In this document: positions 20,142 through 29,020 of the stretch, piece after piece
How positions within the stretch are numbered: position 1 is the stretch's first letter
How the letters are laid out: each line of letters begins with the position of its first letter
Assembly: GCF_016907655.1 (NCBI RefSeq)
Contig: NZ_JAFBCL010000001.1
Span: 3,072,001-3,136,000, forward strand
Length of the DNA stretch: 64,000 nt
DNA from: Saccharothrix algeriensis
Lineage (GTDB): Bacteria > Actinomycetota > Actinomycetes > Mycobacteriales > Pseudonocardiaceae
Direction of reading: 5' to 3'
Translations under genes and position numbers: made by a program
The notes under the pieces: model-generated
The model's input: only the letters and a program-made list of their open reading frames with translations
Told to the model about the DNA's origin: nothing
Database searches by the model: none

Positions 20142-21143
20142 TCACCGCCTGCTCTTGGGGTCGAGGGCCTCGCGCAGGGTCTCGCCCATGAGCGTGAAGC
20201 CCAGCGCCACCACGATGATGCAGCCCGCGGGCCAGAACGCCAGGTGCGGGTGCGTGTCGAACACGTTCTGCACGTCGCCCAGCATCTGGCCCCACTCCGG
20301 GACCCGGTCGTCCGGGTTGCCCAGGCCGAGGAACGACAGCGCCGCCGCGTCGATGATCGCCGTGGCCAGCACCAGCGTGGACTGCACGATCACCGGGCCC
20401 AGCGAGTTGGGCAGCATGTGCCGGAACACGATCGCGCCCGGCTTGACGCCCAGCGCGGTCGCCGCCAGCACGTGGTCGCTGTGCCGCTGCGCCAGCATCG
20501 ACCCGCGCAGCAGCCGGGCGAACACCGGTATCTGCACCACCGCCACCGCGATGATCACGGTGTACTGGTTGGGGCGCGCGAACATCGCGCTGATGCTGAA
20601 CGCCAGCAGCAGGCTCGGCAGCGACAGCATGACGTCGACCAGCCGCATGACGACCGAGTCGACCCAGCCGCCGAACGCGCCGGCCAGCGTGCCCAGCGTC
20701 AGCCCGCCGGCCAGCCCGATCAGGGTGGCCAGCACGCCCACGATCAGCGTCTGCTGCGAGCCGACCAGCAGGCGGGAGAAGAAGTCCCGGCCCTGGAGGT
20801 CCCCGCCGAGGACGTGCCCCGGCTGCGCGGGCGGGATCTCGTTGCGCGCCTTGACGACCTGGTCGATCAGCATCGGTTCGGACGGGTCGTGCGGCGCCAG
20901 CCACGGCGCCAGCAGCGACACCAGCACGAACAGCCCGATGATGACCGCGCCGGTGAGGAACATCGGGCTGCGCCGCAGCCGCCGCCACGCGCTCGCGGCG
21001 AGGCTGGTGCCCGCGTCGGAGTCGGCCGTCGCCGCCAGGGCGTCGATGCGGTCCTTCCGGCGCTGCCCGAGCTTCCCGGCCGGACCGCCCCCGGCGGAGG
21101 CCCCGCCCGGCTCGGGCGGGTTCTCTTGGGTGGGTGTGACCAT
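20142..21143 (-). CDS. dppC: Peptide ABC transporter permease (DppC/OppC-like)
   Basis: 333 residues from ATG 21143 (GAGG 8-9 nt upstream). A hydrophilic N terminus of ~60 residues is followed by TM1 (FLTGAVIIGLFVLVSLLAPW), a HVLGGDLQGRDFFSRLL segment typical of OppC (usually GTDxxGRD), and five further membrane helices with the EAA-type cytoplasmic loop AATALGVKPGAIVFRHMLPN. Translocates peptide with DppB. The frame stays open upstream only as a shadow of dppB. Confidence 0.94.
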   Translation of the reverse strand: MVTPTQENPPEPGGASAGGGPAGKLGQRRKDRIDALAATADSDAGTSLAASAWRRLRRSPMFLTGAVIIGLFVLVSLLAPWLAPHDPSEPMLIDQVVKARNEIPPAQPGHVLGGDLQGRDFFSRLLVGSQQTLIVGVLATLIGLAGGLTLGTLAGAFGGWVDSVVMRLVDVMLSLPSLLLAFSISAMFARPNQYTVIIAVAVVQIPVFARLLRGSMLAQRHSDHVLAATALGVKPGAIVFRHMLPNSLGPVIVQSTLVLATAIIDAAALSFLGLGNPDDRVPEWGQMLGDVQNVFDTHPHLAFWPAGCIIVVALGFTLMGETLREALDPKSRR

Positions 21144-21148
21144 CGCGG

Positions 21149-22153
21149 CTACCTCGTCCTGATCCGCGGGTCGATGAGCGCGTACGAGAGGTCGACCAGG
21201 AGGTTGACCACCACGTAGACGATCGTGGCCATGATGATCAGCAGCAGCAGGACCGGGTAGTCCCGCCGCTCGAACCCGATCGCCAGCGCCTGCCCGACGC
21301 CCGCGAACGAGAACACCTTCTCGGTGAGCACCGCCCCCGCGAGCAGCGCGCCGGTCTGGAGGCCGATCGTGGTCACCACCGGGAGCATCGCGTTGCGCAG
21401 CACGTGCCGCCGCCGGATGACCGGGGTGGTGAGGCCCTTGGACTCGGCCGTGCGCACGAAGTCCTCGTCCAGCACGTCCAGGACGGCCGCGCGGGTGATG
21501 CGGAAGACCACCGCGAACGGGATGGTGGACAGCGCGACCGCGGGCAGCACCAGGTGCTCCAGCGCGTTGAGCGCCGCGTCCCACTCCTGCGTGATCACGC
21601 CGTCGAGCACGAAGAACCCGGTCACGCGGGTCGCGTTGATCGCGTCCTGCCTGCCCTCCGTCGGCAGGCCCAGCGCGGAGGACAGCACGTCCTTGAGCAC
21701 GTAGGCCAGGAAGAACACCGGGACGGCGACGCCGATCAGCGAACCGCCGACGCTGAGGTTGTCGAACCAGCCCCCGCGCCGCTTGGCCGCCAGGTACCCC
21801 AGCGGGATGCCGAACGCGATCGCGATCACGATCGCCAGGAAGCTGAGCTCGATGGTGGCCGGGAACCGCTGGAGGAAGATCTCCATCGCCGAGTCGCCGG
21901 GCTGGACGCCGATGGAGACGCCGAAGTCGCCGGAGAAGGCCCGGCCCAGGAACTTGAAGTACTGCACGAAGATCGGCTGGTCCAGGCCGAGCTGCTTGGT
22001 GAGGGCCGCCCGCGACTCGGGCGTGGAGCGCTCCCCCAGGAGGGCCGAGACCGGTCCTCCCGGGAGAGCGCGCAACCACGCGAAGAGCAGCAGGGACAGC
22101 ACCAGCACCACGCCGACCAGCTGGACGAGCCGTCGGATCGTGTAGCGGAGCAT
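21149..22153 (-). CDS. dppB: Peptide ABC transporter permease (DppB/OppB-like)
   Basis: 334 residues, six membrane helices, starting with MLRYTIRRLVQLVGVVLVLS, the typical OppB N terminus. The EAA loop RTAESKGLTTPVIRRRHVLRNA is split across the cytoplasmic face. A non-cytoplasmic insertion of about 60 residues between TM3 and TM4 (around GLPTEGRQDAINATRVTGFF) is common in this subfamily. 5 bp upstream of dppC. Confidence 0.94.
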   Translation of the reverse strand: MLRYTIRRLVQLVGVVLVLSLLLFAWLRALPGGPVSALLGERSTPESRAALTKQLGLDQPIFVQYFKFLGRAFSGDFGVSIGVQPGDSAMEIFLQRFPATIELSFLAIVIAIAFGIPLGYLAAKRRGGWFDNLSVGGSLIGVAVPVFFLAYVLKDVLSSALGLPTEGRQDAINATRVTGFFVLDGVITQEWDAALNALEHLVLPAVALSTIPFAVVFRITRAAVLDVLDEDFVRTAESKGLTTPVIRRRHVLRNAMLPVVTTIGLQTGALLAGAVLTEKVFSFAGVGQALAIGFERRDYPVLLLLIIMATIVYVVVNLLVDLSYALIDPRIRTR

Positions 22154-22185
22154 GGGGCTACCCAGTCGTCTCTATCCGCAGGGGG

Positions 22186-23868
22186 TCAGCCCTTGGTGGC
22201 CGAGCCGAACCGCTCGTCGGTCAGCGGGCTGGGCGTGACGCCCTGGACCTCCTTCTTGAAGACCAGCGCCGGCGGGGAGTGCGACAGCGGCACGGCCGGC
22301 AGGTACTCCTCCATGATCTTCTTGTTCAGGTCCTCGTACAGCGCGGTGCGCTTGCCCGCGTCCGGCTCGGCGTTGGCCGCGGCCAGCTTGTCGGCCAGTT
22401 CCCCGCCCCACGGCGCCTTGCCGGTGTTGAACCGGTTGTCGGTGCGGCCGAAGAACGTGCCGATCCAGTTGTGCGCGGTGCCGTTGTCACCGGTCCAGCC
22501 GAGCATGAACAGGTCCGGGGCGCCCTGGTCGACGTCGGTCAGGTAGCCGCCGTTCCACGGCTTGCTCACGGCCTCCAGCGTGAAGCCCGCCTTCTCCAGG
22601 TCGCCCGCGATCGCGCCGTAGAGGTCCTTCGGGCTCGGCATGTAGGGCCGGGTGACCTCGGTGGGCCAGTAGAACTTCAGGCTCAGGCCGGTCGCGCCGG
22701 CCTCGGCCAGCAGCGCCTTGGCCTTCTCGACGTCGTACGGCGCCGCGGTCAGCGACTTGTTGTACCCGTCGACCAGCGGCGGCATGAACTGGGTGGCGAC
22801 CGCGGCGCCCTCCGGGAGCTGCGACTTGACCAGCTGGTCGCGGTTGATCGCGTGCATCAGCGCCTGGCGGACCTTGAGGTCCTGGAGCTTGGGGTTGTTG
22901 AGCTGGTTGATGCCCAGGTACAGCACGTTGAACGCCGGGCGCACCTTGACGTCGAACCCGTCGGACCGCAGGCCGGCCCAGTCGGCGGCGTTGGGCAGGT
23001 CGTAGCCGTCGATGTCGCCGGCCTTGAGCGCCTGCTTGCGGGCGGTCTCGTCCGGGATGATCCGGAAGACGACCTTGTCCAGCTTGGCCTTGGTGCCGTG
23101 GTAGTCGTCGTTGCGGACGAGCTCGACGACGTTGTTGGCCTTGTCGTACTTGCCGAACTTGAACGGGCCGGTGCCGGTCGGGTGCTCGTTGGCGTAGGCC
23201 GGGTAGGTGATGCTCTCGCCGACCTGCGTGACCTTGTCCGCCTCGTACTTCTTCAGCGCCTCGGGGCTGGAGATCGAGAACGACGTGAAGCCCAGCACGG
23301 AGGGGAACTGCGAAGTCGCACTGGTCAGCTCGACCACCGCGGTCTTCGGGTCCTGGACCGCGCACGACTTGAACAGCGACGGCTTGTCCGGGGTGGTGGC
23401 GAAGCCGCCGAAGTTGTCCAACCAGTACTGCGAAACCGCTTCGCTCTGGCCGGCGCCGGTCTGGTTGTACCAGCGGTTGAAGTTGAAGCACACCGCTTCA
23501 GCGTTGAACGGAGTCCCGTCGTGGAATTTCACATTTTCCTTGAGTGTGAACGTCCACGTCTTCCCGTCGGCCGACGACTCCCACTTGGTGGCGAGCGCGG
23601 GCTCGACCTCGGCGCTGCCGGGCTTGAAGCCGACGAGGCCCTCGTACATCTGGCGGGACACGCGGAAGGTCTCGCCGTCGGTGGCGTAGAACGGGTCGAA
23701 CCCCTTGGGGGCGCCCGCCGCGCCGAAGGTCAGGGTGCCGCCTTCCTTGCCGGACCCGGATTCGCCGTCCCGGTCGGATTGCGCGCAGGCGGACAGTGCG
23801 AGCGCGGCGACGCCGGTCAGGCCGATCGCGGCCGTCCAGCGGCGCCGGGCCGTTCGGGAATGAGCCAT
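22186..23868 (-). CDS. dppA: Peptide-binding lipoprotein of ABC importer (DppA/OppA-like)
   Basis: 560 residues from ATG 23868 (AGGGG box). Signal peptide with twin arginines and lipobox LSAC, the cysteine being residue 28 counted from this ATG, so a lipid-anchored extracellular receptor. SBP family 5: EPALATKWESSADGKTWTF, KFHDGTPFNAEAV, a PTGTGPFKF segment and a C-terminal lobe with ALMHAINRDQLV. First gene of the operon; binds di/oligopeptides (nickel or opines cannot be excluded). A Crp-like box lies 75-90 bp upstream, in the region shared with the divergent SARP gene. Confidence 0.94.
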   Translation of the reverse strand: MAHSRTARRRWTAAIGLTGVAALALSACAQSDRDGESGSGKEGGTLTFGAAGAPKGFDPFYATDGETFRVSRQMYEGLVGFKPGSAEVEPALATKWESSADGKTWTFTLKENVKFHDGTPFNAEAVCFNFNRWYNQTGAGQSEAVSQYWLDNFGGFATTPDKPSLFKSCAVQDPKTAVVELTSATSQFPSVLGFTSFSISSPEALKKYEADKVTQVGESITYPAYANEHPTGTGPFKFGKYDKANNVVELVRNDDYHGTKAKLDKVVFRIIPDETARKQALKAGDIDGYDLPNAADWAGLRSDGFDVKVRPAFNVLYLGINQLNNPKLQDLKVRQALMHAINRDQLVKSQLPEGAAVATQFMPPLVDGYNKSLTAAPYDVEKAKALLAEAGATGLSLKFYWPTEVTRPYMPSPKDLYGAIAGDLEKAGFTLEAVSKPWNGGYLTDVDQGAPDLFMLGWTGDNGTAHNWIGTFFGRTDNRFNTGKAPWGGELADKLAAANAEPDAGKRTALYEDLNKKIMEEYLPAVPLSHSPPALVFKKEVQGVTPSPLTDERFGSATKG

Positions 23869-23942
23869 CAAACACCCCTAGTGGAAATCCGGGATCTCAC
23901 GGTGTGGTCAGGGACCCTAACCCGTCACCACAACCCTTCAGA

Positions 23943-23958
23943 GGTAACCCAGGTCACA
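23943..23958. promoter_or_regulatory. Crp/GlxR-like box between dppA and the AfsR-type gene
   Basis: GGTAACCCAGGTCACA fits the actinobacterial Crp/GlxR pattern TGTGA-N6-TCACA with two deviations in the left half. It lies between the divergent dpp operon and the regulator gene; a leftward TAGGGT -10-like hexamer occurs closer to dppA (complement of 23916-23921). Confidence 0.5.
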
Positions 23959-24099
23959 ATACGGCCACGTGAATGGGCATTCTCGTACTTCCGGCGCACG
24001 TTCGCTGACCCAACGTGACGACGACTCGACGGGCAAACGCCCTCCTACGCTGTACAACGGACAACAGCAAACCCGCACGCGCGCGAGGGGAGGTCGGGG

Positions 24100-27000
24100 G
24101 TGGGCCACCGGGTCGAGTTCCGCGTCCTCGGGCCGCTGCAGGTGCTCGTCGACGGCGAGCCGGTGGTCGTCCGCGCGGGTCGGCAGCGCGCCCTGCTGGT
24201 GTCGCTGCTGATGCGGCCCGGGTCGGGCGTGTCGGTGGACGAGCTGGCCGAGCACGTCTGGGGCGCCGATCCCCCCGCGCGGGCCCGCGGCACGCTCCAG
24301 ACCTACGTCATGAGGTTGCGGCAGGTCCTCGGGCCCGCGGTGCCCATCCGCACGGCGCCCGACGCCTACCTGATCGACGTGGACGAGCGGACCATCGACG
24401 TCGTCCGCTTCGAGCAGCTGGTCGAGGAGGGCGAGCAGGAGCGCGCGGCGGGCCGGCTGGAGCCCGCGTCGGCGCTGTTCACCGCCGCCCTGGCGCTGTG
24501 GCGCGGCCCGGCGATGGTGGACGTGCCGTCGGAGGTGCTGCACCGCGACGAGGTCCCGCGGCTGGGCGAGCGCCGGCTGCACGCGGAGGAGCGGCGCGTC
24601 GAGGTCGACCTCGAACTGGGGCGCCACGCCGAGCTGATCCCCGAGCTGTACCGGCTGACCAGCGAGCACCCGCTGCGGGAGCGGCTGTGGTCGCAGCTGA
24701 TGGTGGCGCTGTGCCGGTCCGGGCGGCAGGCCGACGCGCTGGGCGCGTACCGCCGGGTCAGCGGGCTGCTGGCGGACGAGCTGGGCATCGACCCCGGCGA
24801 CGAGCTGCGGCGCGTGCACCAGCAGGTGCTCAGCGGCGCGCCGGCGCCGGCCGTGGGCTCGCCCGCGCCGGCCCGGCGGGACCGGGTCGTGCCCTCGCAG
24901 CTGCCCGCCGACATCGGCGACTTCGTGGGGCGCGAGCAGGCCGTCGAGCTGATCGAGGCGCTGCTGCGGACCGCGCAGGGCGTGCCGGTGGTGACGCTCG
25001 CGGGCCCGCCGGGCGTGGGGAAGACGGCGCTGGCCGTGCACGCGGCGCACCGGATGCGGCAGCACTTCCCGGACGGGCAGCTCTACGTGAACCTGCGCGG
25101 CTACGCCCAGGGCCCGCCGCTCAAGGCGGTGGACGTGCTGCCGCGGTTCCTGCGGGCGCAGGGCGTGCCGCCGGAGTCGGTGCCGCTGGACCAGGACGAG
25201 CAGGAGGCGATGTTCCGGTCCCGGCTGACCGACCAGCAGGTGCTGCTGGTGCTGGACAACGCGGCCAGCGCCGAGCAGATCCGGCCGCTGCTGCCCGGCT
25301 CGCCCGGTTGCGCGGTGCTGGTGACCAGCCGGGACACCCTGCGCGGGCTGGCGGTCAGCCACGCGGCGTCCAACGTGCGGCTGGACGTGCTCGACGCCGA
25401 GGAGACCAGGGCGCTGCTGGCCGGGATGCTCGGCGCGGACGTGGTGGCCGCGCAGGCGGAGGCGGCCGACGAGCTCGCCGAGCTGTGCGCGCACCTGCCG
25501 CTGGCGCTGCGGATCGCGGCGGCGAACCTGCTGTCGCGGCCGGAGACCACCATCGCGTCCTACGTCGAGGAGCTGCGGGCGGGCAACCGGCTGGCGGCGC
25601 TGGCCGTGGAGGGCGACGAGCGGGCTGCCGTGCACGCGGCGTTCGACCTGTCCTACACCGCGCTCAAGCCCGAGCTGGCCTCGCTGTTCCGGCTGCTCAG
25701 CCTCGCGCCCGGCGACATCACGCCGGACCTGGCGGCGGCGCTGGGCGGGCTGACCACGCAGGACGCGCGGCGGCGGCTGGACCGGCTGGCGACGGCGAAC
25801 CTGGTCGACAACCACGCGCCCGGCCGCTACCAGTTCCACGACCTGCTGCGCGACTACGCGGCCGAGCGGCTGGCGGTCGAGGACGACCCGGCGGAGTGCG
25901 CGCAGGCCCACCGCCGGCTGCTGGACTGGTCGATCCGCTCGGTGGACAACGCGACGGACACGGTCAAGGCGACCCTGATGCGGCTGCCGCGCGACGCGGT
26001 GGACTCCGGCGTCGCGCCGCGCCTGTTCGCCACCCCGGCCGAGGCGCTGGCCTGGCTCGACGCCGAGCGCGCGAACCTGGTCGCGCTGGTGCTGCACTCG
26101 TCGGACCGCCAGCCCGACAGCGACACCTGGCAGCTGGCCGACGCGCTGCGCCGCTACTTCTACGCCCAGGGCCTGCCGGTCGAGTGGCTGGCCACGGCGA
26201 AGGCCGGCCTGTCGGTGGCGCAGCAGATCGGCGACCCGGTCGGCGAGGTGGCGATGCTGTCGTCGCTGGGGGTGCTGTACTGGGCGATCGGCCAGCACCG
26301 GGTGGCCGTCGACTACTTCCGCCGCGCCATCCCGATCCAGCGCCGCACCGGCGCCGCGCCCGCCGCCGAGGCCGCGGTGCTGGCGAACCTGGGCGGCGTC
26401 TACATCGACCTGGGCGAGCTGGAGCAGGCCGCCGAGTGCCTGGAGCGGGCGCTGGTGATCACGCGCGGCATCGGCGCGCTGCAGCAGGAGGGCATCGCGC
26501 TGCTCAACCTCGGCGGCGTCTACCTGCAGCTGGGCCAGCTGGACCGCGCGGTGTCGTCGTTCGAGGGCTCGCTCGACGTGGGCAACCGCCTGGGCGTGTG
26601 GATCACCCAGGCCGACAGCTACCGCGCGCTGGCGGAGGTGCACCTGTTCCAGGGCAGGCCCGAGCGCGCGGCGCAGCTCTACGAGCGGGCCGGCGACCTG
26701 TACGAGCGGGCGAGCGCGCGGGGCTTCGCCCACATCCCGCACGAGGGCCTGGCGCACACCTACGTGATGCGGGGCCGGTTCGCCGACGCGATCTCCGAGG
26801 CGTCGCGGGCGCTGGGCATCGCCGAGGACCTGGGCAACCTCAAGGGCGTGTGCGACGCGAAGAACGCGCTGGGCGAGGCGCTGCACGGCACCGGCCGGCA
26901 CGGGGAGGCGGTGCAGCGGCACACCGAGGCGCTGCGCATCGCGGAGGAGACGGGGTACCCGTGGGGCATCTGCGCGGCCCGCCGCGGCCTGGCCCTGGCC

Positions 27001-27357
27001 CACCGCGCGGCGGGCAGGCTGGACGAGGCGCGGTACTCGGCGAGCCAGGCCCTGGACAGCGCCGTGCGCTACCGGCTGCGCCTGGCCGAGGTGGAGGTGC
27101 TGGCCCTGCTGGGCCGGGTGCGGCTGGACCAGGGCGACGTGGCCGAGGCCCTGGACCACGCGCGGCGCTCGCTGGAGCTGAGCCGCTCCACCGGTCAGCG
27201 CTTCGTGCAGGCGCGCGCCGCCCACGTGGCCGGCGATGCCGCCGCCACCACCGGCGACCACGCCACCGCGCGCGCCTACTGGACGACCGCCCTGGAGTGC
27301 TTCACCGCCATCGGCTGCCCCGAGGCGGCCGGGGTCCGGGCCGCCCTGGCCCCCTGA
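24100..27357 (+). CDS. AfsR/SARP-type regulator: OmpR wHTH + BTAD + NB-ARC + TPR
   Basis: 1085 residues from GTG 24100 (GAGGGGAGG upstream). Domains in order: N-terminal OmpR-type winged helix (about 1-95) and bacterial transcriptional activation domain (about 100-245), the SARP module; an NB-ARC/STAND ATPase with Walker A GPPGVGKTAL at about 302 and Walker B VLLVLDNA at about 381; then TPR repeats from about 700 to the end (repeated NLGGVYxxLGxLxxA units). The architecture matches AfsR, a pleiotropic activator of secondary metabolism that binds 11-bp-spaced direct repeats. No biosynthetic cluster lies in the window; the divergent dpp operon is the nearest candidate target. Confidence 0.93.
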   Translation: MGHRVEFRVLGPLQVLVDGEPVVVRAGRQRALLVSLLMRPGSGVSVDELAEHVWGADPPARARGTLQTYVMRLRQVLGPAVPIRTAPDAYLIDVDERTIDVVRFEQLVEEGEQERAAGRLEPASALFTAALALWRGPAMVDVPSEVLHRDEVPRLGERRLHAEERRVEVDLELGRHAELIPELYRLTSEHPLRERLWSQLMVALCRSGRQADALGAYRRVSGLLADELGIDPGDELRRVHQQVLSGAPAPAVGSPAPARRDRVVPSQLPADIGDFVGREQAVELIEALLRTAQGVPVVTLAGPPGVGKTALAVHAAHRMRQHFPDGQLYVNLRGYAQGPPLKAVDVLPRFLRAQGVPPESVPLDQDEQEAMFRSRLTDQQVLLVLDNAASAEQIRPLLPGSPGCAVLVTSRDTLRGLAVSHAASNVRLDVLDAEETRALLAGMLGADVVAAQAEAADELAELCAHLPLALRIAAANLLSRPETTIASYVEELRAGNRLAALAVEGDERAAVHAAFDLSYTALKPELASLFRLLSLAPGDITPDLAAALGGLTTQDARRRLDRLATANLVDNHAPGRYQFHDLLRDYAAERLAVEDDPAECAQAHRRLLDWSIRSVDNATDTVKATLMRLPRDAVDSGVAPRLFATPAEALAWLDAERANLVALVLHSSDRQPDSDTWQLADALRRYFYAQGLPVEWLATAKAGLSVAQQIGDPVGEVAMLSSLGVLYWAIGQHRVAVDYFRRAIPIQRRTGAAPAAEAAVLANLGGVYIDLGELEQAAECLERALVITRGIGALQQEGIALLNLGGVYLQLGQLDRAVSSFEGSLDVGNRLGVWITQADSYRALAEVHLFQGRPERAAQLYERAGDLYERASARGFAHIPHEGLAHTYVMRGRFADAISEASRALGIAEDLGNLKGVCDAKNALGEALHGTGRHGEAVQRHTEALRIAEETGYPWGICAARRGLALAHRAAGRLDEARYSASQALDSAVRYRLRLAEVEVLALLGRVRLDQGDVAEALDHARRSLELSRSTGQRFVQARAAHVAGDAAATTGDHATARAYWTTALECFTAIGCPEAAGVRAALAP

Positions 27358-27423
27358 GCGCCGACCTGCCCCGGTCCGCGCGGGTCGGGCGGCACGCGCC
27401 GCGCCGGCCGGGCGGCACCGCCG

Positions 27424-27543
27424 GACCGATCACCGCCCGACCGGTCGACGCCCGGCTGGTCACCGCTCGATCCGTCACCGCTCGATCGGCCACCGCCCGA
27501 TCGGTCACCACTCGATCGGTCACCACTCGATCGGTCGACGCTC
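27424..27543. repeat. Eight tandem 15-bp units between convergent genes
   Basis: Degenerate unit close to GATCGGTCACCGCTC, eight copies in exact 15-bp phase filling the gap between the AfsR-type gene and the kinase gene. The two units at 27499-27513 and 27514-27528 are identical. Translated in the open frame it would give five-residue repeats (SVTTR/SVTAR), but no gene is evident. Might act as a terminator-like or variable-number locus. Confidence 0.8.
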
Positions 27544-27548
27544 GACCG

Positions 27549-28037
27549 TCACGGTTCCACCGTCACGATGCGGTCCGCCCGCTCCCGCGTGCCGTCGACC
27601 GCGAACCAGCCCCGCTCGAACGCCTGCCAGCGCACCAGGTGCGCGCGGCTCGCCTCGCCGTCGCGCGCGACGGCCCGCTCCAGCCGCGCGCGCTCGTCGG
27701 GCAGCTCCACCCAGACCGCCTCGTCCAGCCGGGGCGCGATCGACCGCCGGGCCGCCGACACGCCCTCGATGACGAGCACCTCGGGCACCTCGACGGTCAC
27801 CAGGTCGCCGGGGCGCGGCCACCCCGCGGACCAGTCCACGCGCCGGTAGGAGCCCGCGCGCCCGGCCCACAGCGGCTCCAGCACGCCGGTGACCAGGCGC
27901 GGCCACCACGACACCGGGTCGGTCCACGTCGCGAAGTGGTCGGTCGGCACCACGGTCGCGCCCAGCTCGGCGGCCAGCGCCGCCGCGTGGGTCGACTTGC
28001 CCGACCCGGACGGCCCGTCGACCGCGATCAGCCTCAC
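27549..28037 (-). CDS. Uridine kinase-like P-loop nucleoside kinase family protein
   Basis: 162 residues from GTG 28037, which overlaps the recR stop by 4 bp (GTGA). Walker [10 protein letters not shown] occupies residues 7-15; VPTDHFATW supplies an acidic residue typical of uridine kinase-type enzymes, [14 protein letters not shown] looks like the Walker B/lid region, followed by an Arg-rich lid ([14 protein letters not shown]). Short for a uridine kinase (usually ~200+), but many actinobacterial genomes carry similar proteins annotated as AAA or uridine kinase-like. Substrate not determinable. The coupling to recR may be only positional. Confidence 0.75.
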   Translation of the reverse strand: MRLIAVDGPSGSGKSTHAAALAAELGATVVPTDHFATWTDPVSWWPRLVTGVLEPLWAGRAGSYRRVDWSAGWPRPGDLVTVEVPEVLVIEGVSAARRSIAPRLDEAVWVELPDERARLERAVARDGEASRAHLVRWQAFERGWFAVDGTRERADRIVTVEP

Positions 28038-28627
28038 ATGCTGCGCCGGCCGGACAGCGCCCGGCCGAGGGTCAGCTCGTCCGCGAACTCCAGGTCGCCG
28101 CCCATCGGCAGGCCGGAGGCCAGCCGCGTCACGGTCAGGCCGGGGAAGTCGCGCAGCATCCGCACCAGGTAGGTGGCGGTCGCCTCGCCCTCGGTGTTCG
28201 GGTCGGTGGCGATGATGATCTCGTCGACGTCGGTGCCGATGCGCGTGAGCAGCTGCCGGATGCGCAGCTGGTCGGGGCCCACCCCGGACAGCGGGTCCAG
28301 CGCTCCGCCCAGCACGTGGTAGCGGCCCCGGAACTCCCGGGTCCGCTCCACCGCCAGCACGTCCTTCGGCTCCTCGACCACGCAGATCAGGCTCGGGTCG
28401 CGGCGCGGGTCGCGGCAGATGCGGCAGGTCGTCTCGGCCGAGACGTTGCCGCACACCTCGCAGAACACCACGCCGTCCTTCACCTTCTGCAGCGCGTCCT
28501 GCAGCCGGCCGATGTCGGCCGGGTCCGCCGCGAGCAGGTGGAAGGCGATGCGCTGCGCGCTCTTGGGACCGACGCCCGGCAACCGGCCGAGTTCGTCGAT
28601 CAGGTCCTGGACGGGCCCCTCGTACAT
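28034..28627 (-). CDS. recR: Recombination mediator RecR
   Basis: 197 residues, normal length. Helix-hairpin-helix ([17 protein letters not shown]), a four-cysteine zinc site (CEVCG...CRIC), then a Toprim domain with [12 protein letters not shown] and [12 protein letters not shown], and a Walker B-like C terminus. With RecO/RecF it loads RecA at single-stranded gaps. ATG 28627 shares one base with the ybaB stop. Part of the conserved ffs-dnaX-ybaB-recR block. Confidence 0.97.
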   Translation of the reverse strand: MYEGPVQDLIDELGRLPGVGPKSAQRIAFHLLAADPADIGRLQDALQKVKDGVVFCEVCGNVSAETTCRICRDPRRDPSLICVVEEPKDVLAVERTREFRGRYHVLGGALDPLSGVGPDQLRIRQLLTRIGTDVDEIIIATDPNTEGEATATYLVRMLRDFPGLTVTRLASGLPMGGDLEFADELTLGRALSGRRSM

Positions 28628-28974
28628 CAGCCGAGCAGCCCGCCGAGGCCGCCCAGGTCGTCCATGCCGCCCATGCCGGACGCCAGCGGGCCCATCTTCT
28701 GCGCCGCCAGCTCCTGCGCGGCGCGGTTCGCGTCCCGCACGGCGGCGACGACCAGGTCGGACAGCGTCTCGACGTCGTCCGGGTCGACCGCCTTCGGGTC
28801 GATGTCCAGGCTCTTGAGCTCACCGCCGCCGGACACCACGGCGGTCACCAGCCCGCCGCCCGCCGTGCCGGTCACCTCGGCTTCGGCCAGCTCCTGCTGG
28901 GCAGCGGCCAGTTGCTGCTGCATCTTCTGCGCCTGCTGGAGGATCTGCTGCATGTTCGGCCCACCGGGTTGCAC
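28627..28974 (-). CDS. YbaB/EbfC-family nucleoid-associated protein
   Basis: 115 residues from GTG 28974 (AGAGGA 7 nt upstream; ATG 28953 also possible). Starts with a Gln-rich coiled coil ([20 protein letters not shown]), then the YbaB core [20 protein letters not shown] and [19 protein letters not shown], ending with a Gly/Met-rich tail. The family binds DNA as a dimer and its gene lies almost universally between dnaX and recR, as here. Confidence 0.95.
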   Translation of the reverse strand: MQPGGPNMQQILQQAQKMQQQLAAAQQELAEAEVTGTAGGGLVTAVVSGGGELKSLDIDPKAVDPDDVETLSDLVVAAVRDANRAAQELAAQKMGPLASGMGGMDDLGGLGGLLG

Positions 28975-29020
28975 CGCGGGTTCCTCTCGTCGGGGTTTGC
29001 CACCAGGGTAGCCGCGCGGA

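Noticed and set aside
23938..27261. 1107-codon minus-strand frame opposite the AfsR-type gene
   Set aside because: Mirror shadow of a gene with clear SARP/NB-ARC/TPR domains.
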